From Candidatus Methanofilum arcanum (lineage in GTDB: Archaea; Halobacteriota; Methanomicrobia; Methanomicrobiales; Methanospirillaceae), in contig JAITWW010000005.1 in assembly GCA_031285085.1 (NCBI GenBank), forward strand, positions 1-8,091: a stretch of DNA of 8,091 nt. The letters run 5' to 3'. The position numbers and the translations under genes are program-made. The notes under the pieces were generated by a model. The model made no database searches. It was not told where the DNA came from and was given only the letters and a program-made list of their open reading frames with translations. Shown here piece by piece: positions 4,900 through 8,091 of this stretch (position 1 is the first letter of the stretch; the number at the start of each line of letters is the position of its first letter).

Positions 4900-7095
4900 A
4901 TGAGCCGGGGTAAAAAAACAGTAGAGCGAGTAACGCAACTTATGAATCAACCGCTCAATATCCGAAATATCGGAATTGTAGCGCACATTGATCACGGAAA
5001 AACAACGCTTTCAGATAATCTTCTTGCAGGTGCAGGTATCATCAGTGATGAACTTGCAGGAAAAGCATGTTGGATGGACTCTGATGCAGAGGAACAAGCC
5101 CGTGGTATTACGATTGATTCCTCAAACGTTTCAATGGTACACGAGTATGGAGGAAAAGAATACCTCATTAATATGATAGACACCCCAGGTCACGTTGACT
5201 TTGGTGGCGATGTCACTCGTGCCATGCGTGCAGTAGATGGAGCGGTTGTGCTTGTTGATGCTGTTGAAGGCACAATGCCACAGACTGAGACGGTTCTTCG
5301 TCAAGCATTAAAAGAGCGAGTAAAGCCAGTTCTTTTTATTAACAAAGTTGATCGGCTGATCAATGAGTTACAAGTTGATGCGCAGGAGATGCAGATTCGT
5401 CTTGGACGTGTTATTGACAAAGTAAACAAGCTCATCAAGGGCATGAATGAGGAGATGTACAATAATGGCTGGAAGCTGGATGCTGCAAACGGAACCGTAG
5501 CATTTGGATCAGCTCTGTACAACTGGGCTATCTCTGTGCCATATATGAAGAAGAGTGGTATCTCATTTAACGATGTGTATGAGCATTGCAAGGCTGGTGA
5601 GATGAAAGAACTTGCAAAGAAGAGTCCTCTTTGTGAGGTTATTTTAGATATGGTTGTGACCTATCTCCCTGATCCAACTGATGCTCAGAAGCGACGTGTT
5701 GGTGTCATCTGGCATGGCGATGTCAACTCAGCAGAAGGAAAGGGTATGCTTGCATGTGATCCAAATGCACCTGCCTGTCTGATGGTAACTGATATCTCTT
5801 TTGATCCTCATGCAGGAGAGGTTGCAACTGGGCGTCTGTTCTCTGGAAAGCTCCAAAGAGGAGCTGAGCTGTACGTGATGGGTTCTGCAAAGAAAGTTAA
5901 CCGTCTCCAACAGGTTGGTATTTTCATGGGTCCAACCCGTGTTGAGGTTTCTGAGCTGTATGCAGGAAACATTGCAGCAGTTACTGGTCTCAAAGATGCA
6001 GTTGTTGGTTCAACTGTTTCCAGCCTTATGGATATGACTCCATTTGAGTCACTTGAGCACTATAGTGAACCGGTTGTGACTGTCGCTGTCGAAGCGAAGA
6101 ACATGAAGGATCTGCCAAAACTTGTTGAGGTTTTGCGCCAAGTTGCAAAGGAAGATCCAACGCTTCGTGTTACCATTAATGAGGAGACAGGAGAACACCT
6201 GATTGCAGGTATGGGAGAGTTACACCTTGAGATTATCACCGGCCGTATCAACCGTGATAAAGGTGTTGAAGTAACCACTTCTGAGCCGATCGTGGTATAT
6301 CGTGAAACGATCACAAAGAAAACAGATGGTCCAGTTGAAGGTAAGTCTCCAAACCGCCACAACAGGTTCTATCTTGAGCTTGAACCACTCCCACAAGAGG
6401 TCGTCGAAAAGATCAAGAGTCATGAGATCTCAATGAATCTCCCTGCACTTGAACGCCGTGATGCACTGGTTGCAGCAGGATTTGAGAAGGATGAGGCAAA
6501 GAACCTTGTCAATATTCACGGAACAAATATGTTCTTTGATATGACAAAGGGTATTCAATATTTGAATGAAACAATGGAGCTGGTTATTGATGGTATCCAT
6601 GAGGCACTTGATGGAGGTCCATTAACTGATGATCCCGTTCAAAATGTGAAGATCCGTCTTGTGGATGTCAAGCTTCACGAGGATGCAATTCATCGTGGCC
6701 CTGCACAGGTTATCCCTGCGGTACGTAGTGCGATAAAAGCAGGTATTTTACTTGCTGGTGATTCATTACTTGAGCCCATGCAAAAGATCCAGATTACTGT
6801 TCCACAAGAGCACATGGGTGGTGCGACATCACAGATTCAAGGCCGCCGTGGACAGGTCTATGATATGGCAAGTGAAGGAGATACCGTCACGGTCATTGGA
6901 AAAGCTCCTGTTGCTGAGCTCTTTGGTTTTGCCGGTGATGTGCGATCTGCAACTGAGGGTCGTGCCATGTGGAACACAGAGTTTGCTGGATTTGAACTCG
7001 TGCCTGCTGGAATGGTTCCTGATGTGGTAAAAGATATTCGCCGTCGAAAGGGTCTCAAAGTCGAGATGCCAAAGCCAGAAGATTATCTGGCATAA
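4900..7095 (+). CDS. fusA: Translation elongation factor 2 (aEF-2)
   Basis: GTPase that drives tRNA-mRNA translocation on the ribosome. The 731-residue length is typical of archaeal EF-2. The GTPase domain is complete: P-loop AHIDHGKT at 28-35, switch I RGITID at 68-73, DTPGH at 94-98, NKVD at 148-151 and GSAL at 203-206. Domain II follows around 290-380. Domain III includes GMGELHLE at 437-444. Domain IV ends in LHEDAIHRGPAQ at 592-603, in which His598 is the expected diphthamide site, the target of ADP-ribosylation in archaea and eukaryotes. Domain V includes GRRGQV at 648-653, and the protein ends MPKPEDYLA. All key residues are present. The start ATG follows its own Shine-Dalgarno site and promoter. 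The tuf gene (EF-1 alpha), often next, does not follow within the remaining kilobase. Confidence 0.99.
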   Translation: MSRGKKTVERVTQLMNQPLNIRNIGIVAHIDHGKTTLSDNLLAGAGIISDELAGKACWMDSDAEEQARGITIDSSNVSMVHEYGGKEYLINMIDTPGHVDFGGDVTRAMRAVDGAVVLVDAVEGTMPQTETVLRQALKERVKPVLFINKVDRLINELQVDAQEMQIRLGRVIDKVNKLIKGMNEEMYNNGWKLDAANGTVAFGSALYNWAISVPYMKKSGISFNDVYEHCKAGEMKELAKKSPLCEVILDMVVTYLPDPTDAQKRRVGVIWHGDVNSAEGKGMLACDPNAPACLMVTDISFDPHAGEVATGRLFSGKLQRGAELYVMGSAKKVNRLQQVGIFMGPTRVEVSELYAGNIAAVTGLKDAVVGSTVSSLMDMTPFESLEHYSEPVVTVAVEAKNMKDLPKLVEVLRQVAKEDPTLRVTINEETGEHLIAGMGELHLEIITGRINRDKGVEVTTSEPIVVYRETITKKTDGPVEGKSPNRHNRFYLELEPLPQEVVEKIKSHEISMNLPALERRDALVAAGFEKDEAKNLVNIHGTNMFFDMTKGIQYLNETMELVIDGIHEALDGGPLTDDPVQNVKIRLVDVKLHEDAIHRGPAQVIPAVRSAIKAGILLAGDSLLEPMQKIQITVPQEHMGGATSQIQGRRGQVYDMASEGDTVTVIGKAPVAELFGFAGDVRSATEGRAMWNTEFAGFELVPAGMVPDVVKDIRRRKGLKVEMPKPEDYLA

Positions 7096-7103
7096 TTATC
7101 CAC

Positions 7104-7110
7104 TTTTTTT
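7104..7110 (+). terminator. T7 terminator of fusA
   Basis: Seven consecutive T, nine bases after the fusA stop codon, fit archaeal T-tract termination. More T-rich DNA follows to about 7135. Confidence 0.55.
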
Positions 7111-7213
7111 GCTCCATTTGCTGTCTTATCTTTCAAAAAAAAGAATCACTCCCCTATGCTACTTATGTAACCAATTTGGTAGATTTTAGCCAAGTTCTAT
7201 TTTTCTCAATGAG

Positions 7214-7264
7214 GGTTCATTATTTCCGTGAAAATCCATGCATAGTAAAGCATTGGAATGAACC
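7214..7264. repeat. Extended inverted repeat (compound hairpin)
   Basis: GGTTCATT (7214-7221) pairs with AATGAACC (7257-7264), and nested inside CCATGC (7236-7241) pairs with GCATTGG (7250-7256) if one T is bulged. The right arm is therefore paired almost continuously, while the left side has a 14-base internal loop and the terminal loop is eight bases. It lies in the first part of the accessory region and has no adjacent coding sequence. It could be a small RNA, an mRNA 3' structure or an element end. Confidence 0.4.
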
Positions 7265-7273
7265 ACCTCGATG

Positions 7274-7297
7274 TGTGTTCATGTTCACATTTTTTTT
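7274..7297 (+). terminator. Weak hairpin plus T8 tract
   Basis: TGTG (7274-7277) and CACA (7286-7289) can pair, followed at once by eight T (7290-7297). Tandem TGTTCA copies lie between the arms. The combination looks like a terminator for any transcript that includes the hairpin at 7214-7264. The stem is only 4 bp. Confidence 0.35.
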
Positions 7298-7330
7298 ATA
7301 GGCCTGGTAAGCTATTTCCGACGACAAAGA

Positions 7331-7342
7331 AGAATATATAAT
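7331..7342 (+). promoter_or_regulatory. TATA box with purine-rich BRE, leaderless spacing
   Basis: TATATAAT (7335-7342) is preceded by the purine-rich AAAGAAGAA, a fair BRE match. Its centre is about 25 bases before the ATG at 7364, so transcription is expected to start at or next to that codon. It is among the best-looking archaeal promoters in the window. Confidence 0.55.
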
Positions 7343-7363
7343 CAATGACCGTTTGAGTTTTCA

Positions 7364-7516
7364 ATGGTTGCAGGATTAGTTGGAAAACGATCTGGGGAAG
7401 ATTTTTGTAAATGCCACTCAATGTTACGTAATTATGAATTAATGCGTTTATTTCGGGACATCATATTTGCAGAGTACATTGGATCTAGGAATGAGCAAGA
7501 TTCTCAAGAACTCTGA
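7364..7516 (+). CDS. Short hypothetical protein, candidate leaderless gene
   Basis: A 50-codon frame begins MVAGLVGKRSGEDFCKC and ends NEQDSQEL before a TGA. I do not recognise it. The product would be small and soluble, with a Cys-Lys-Cys pair at residues 15-17 and a helix-like central stretch (LRNYELMRLFRDIIFAEYIG, residues 21-40). There is no Shine-Dalgarno site, but the TATA box at 7335-7342 sits exactly where a leaderless message would need it. It could equally be the N-terminal remnant of a larger gene cut off by rearrangement, because the surrounding DNA carries other gene debris. An inverted repeat overlaps its last codons and may end the transcript. Confidence 0.4.
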   Translation: MVAGLVGKRSGEDFCKCHSMLRNYELMRLFRDIIFAEYIGSRNEQDSQEL

Positions 7517-7536
7517 TAGGTCGATTTTGAGTTCTT
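7506..7536. repeat. 8-bp inverted repeat at the 3' end of the short ORF
   Basis: AAGAACTC (7506-7513) and GAGTTCTT (7529-7536) are perfect complements around a 15-base loop. The left arm holds the last codons of the 50-codon ORF. It lies about 47 bases upstream of the leader-like ORF and about 110 bases upstream of the antitoxin gene, so it could be a terminator or an operator bound by the antitoxin. Neither role is shown. Confidence 0.4.
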
Positions 7537-7582
7537 ACCGAGCTTTGCCATTGTGTTCTTTCCATGTAAGGAGGAATCTATC

Positions 7583-7639
7583 ATGTCAAATGGCAAGATA
7601 AACAACAAGGTAAACTCTGTTGTTTTGAATATGAGGTGA
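7583..7639 (+). CDS. 18-codon leader-like ORF upstream of the antitoxin
   Basis: The frame reads MSNGKINNKVNSVVLNMR and stops at 7637-7639. AAGGAGG (7568-7574), eight bases before the ATG, is the strongest Shine-Dalgarno match in the window. The stop codon lies inside GAGGTGAT (7633-7640), the ribosome binding site of the next gene. Ribosomes finishing this peptide would therefore sit on the antitoxin start, suggesting translational coupling. It may be a true leader peptide, or the 5' stub of a gene truncated by deletion. Confidence 0.4.
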   Translation: MSNGKINNKVNSVVLNMR

Positions 7640-7643
7640 TTTT

Positions 7644-7862
7644 GTGATAAGCAGAGATGTTTTAAAAAAAGACATAGATCTCTTGCCAGATGAGGCATTA
7701 GATGACTTGCATAAGTACTTGCTTATGCAAAAATGTTACTTTGGTGTCTTTGATAATGACACAGACTACTTGAATTCAATCAAAGGAATGCCTGAAAAAA
7801 TCATAGCAGGTATGAAAGAACCTTTAAACGAATGTGTTCCCTCTGATGAGGTGGAGTGGTGA
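7644..7862 (+). CDS. Antitoxin-like protein of a RelE/ParE-type toxin-antitoxin pair
   Basis: Probable small antitoxin that would bind and neutralise a RelE-family ribonuclease toxin and repress its own operon. The 72-residue, acidic product begins MISRDVLKKDIDLLPDEALDD, a helical N-terminal segment, and continues with NDTDYLNSIKGMPEKII at about 38-54, a D-[TE]-x-Y-L pattern familiar from toxin-antitoxin partners, ending DEVEW. GTG is the start: GAGGTGAT (7633-7640) lies just upstream, an excellent archaeal Shine-Dalgarno site. The stop overlaps the next ATG (TGATG at 7860-7864), the usual antitoxin-before-toxin arrangement. The toxin frame breaks after 22 codons, so this looks like an orphan antitoxin. 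Assignment rests on size, context and remembered resemblance; it could be a short hypothetical protein of another kind. Confidence 0.6.
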   Translation: MISRDVLKKDIDLLPDEALDDLHKYLLMQKCYFGVFDNDTDYLNSIKGMPEKIIAGMKEPLNECVPSDEVEW

Positions 7863-7930
7863 TGTATTCGCTTGTCTATACCAAACAATTCTATGGCAAC
7901 CTCCGAAAACCGGTAATAGCAGAATTTTGA
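7862..7930 (+). pseudogene. Truncated RelE/ParE-like toxin remnant
   Basis: The frame overlaps the antitoxin stop and reads MYSLVYTKQFYGNLRKP, like the first beta strand and helix of RelE/ParE toxins. After five more residues it hits TGA. Intact toxins of this family run to about 80-100 residues, so the catalytic part is missing. Downstream sequence in all frames does not resume toxin-like sequence; instead it becomes the tail of a different gene from about 7915. The simplest reading is a deletion joining two genes near 7905-7915. A sequencing error alone would not restore the toxin. Confidence 0.55.
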
Positions 7931-8091
7931 TCGTGCGTATAACGGTTTTTAAGCCAAAATGTGGCAGAATATTACAGAAGTATATCTCACTCATTTTGAT
8001 GAGGGAAATGATCGCCTTGTTGCACTTATTGAAGAATATGGATTTGAGTATGCTTCTACACTTCCTAATGGGGAAAATATTTACCTTAAGA
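7915..8091 (+). pseudogene. 3' portion of an unidentified gene, frame-disrupted, cut by the window edge
   Basis: From 7915 one frame reads NSRILIVRITVFKPK up to 7959. A second frame takes over at the A run 7956-7959 with MWQNITEVYLTHFDEG and then LVALIEEYGFEYASTL and NGENIYLK to the edge. The two pieces join smoothly if one A is added to the run (CCA AAA ATG), so a one-base loss is likely. The ending resembles, from memory, the tail of GNAT-type acetyltransferase-like proteins (acidic-LI.L.E.YGF then NGE..Y.K), but I hold this loosely. Alternatively the ATG at 7959 starts a real short gene that continues right of the window. No Shine-Dalgarno site precedes that ATG. Confidence 0.4.

Noticed and set aside
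4992..7058. Several minus-strand and alternative-frame ORFs inside fusA
   Set aside because: All lie entirely within the EF-2 gene, which has full motif support. They are shadows of its codon pattern.
7504..7698. 64-codon minus-strand ORF opposite the antitoxin start
   Set aside because: It is antisense to better supported forward features, has no ribosome binding site, and its composition is that of complementary A/T-rich DNA.

Overview
The window reads as chromosomal DNA of a euryarchaeon, most likely a methanogen of the Methanomicrobiales type. That placement is an inference from gene content and remembered family resemblance, not from a search. The evidence is archaeal uS12 and uS7, a 731-residue EF-2 with the diphthamide-site motif, an archaeal Met8p-type precorrin-2 dehydrogenase next to glutamyl-tRNA reductase, a tRNA without encoded CCA, TATA boxes about 26 bases upstream of starts, and T-tract terminators. 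The A+T content is moderately high, especially between genes.

Layout. (1) 1-878: the 3' part of a lipoprotein gene with two tandem copies of a beta-rich domain; its true start lies left of the window. (2) 879-1110: a convergent intergenic space rich in inverted repeats. (3) 1111-1182, minus strand: tRNA-Gly(GCC), transcribed divergently from the next genes. (4) 1324-3290: a two-gene tetrapyrrole operon, precorrin-2 dehydrogenase then hemA, overlapping by ATGA. HemA starts the C5 route to 5-aminolevulinate, and the dehydrogenase acts later, making sirohydrochlorin, the precursor of siroheme, cobalamin and F430. (5) 3291-3754: a 464-base space holding a terminator hairpin, a long pyrimidine tract, a GC-rich structured patch with its own TATA-like box (candidate ncRNA or mRNA leader), and the rpsL promoter. 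(6) 3755-7095: the translation cluster rpsL-rpsG-fusA, in which fusA also has its own promoter and Shine-Dalgarno site. (7) 7096-8091: accessory DNA with hairpins, a short ORF behind a well-placed TATA box, an 18-codon leader-like ORF with a strong Shine-Dalgarno site, an intact antitoxin-like gene, and debris of a RelE-like toxin joined to the tail of another gene.

The core genes are ordinary. The regions worth a second look are the structured patch upstream of rpsL and the decayed toxin-antitoxin area after fusA, where many euryarchaea carry the EF-1 alpha gene instead. I found no CRISPR array, complete insertion sequence, origin or clear riboswitch, and nothing here amounts to a convincing new system.
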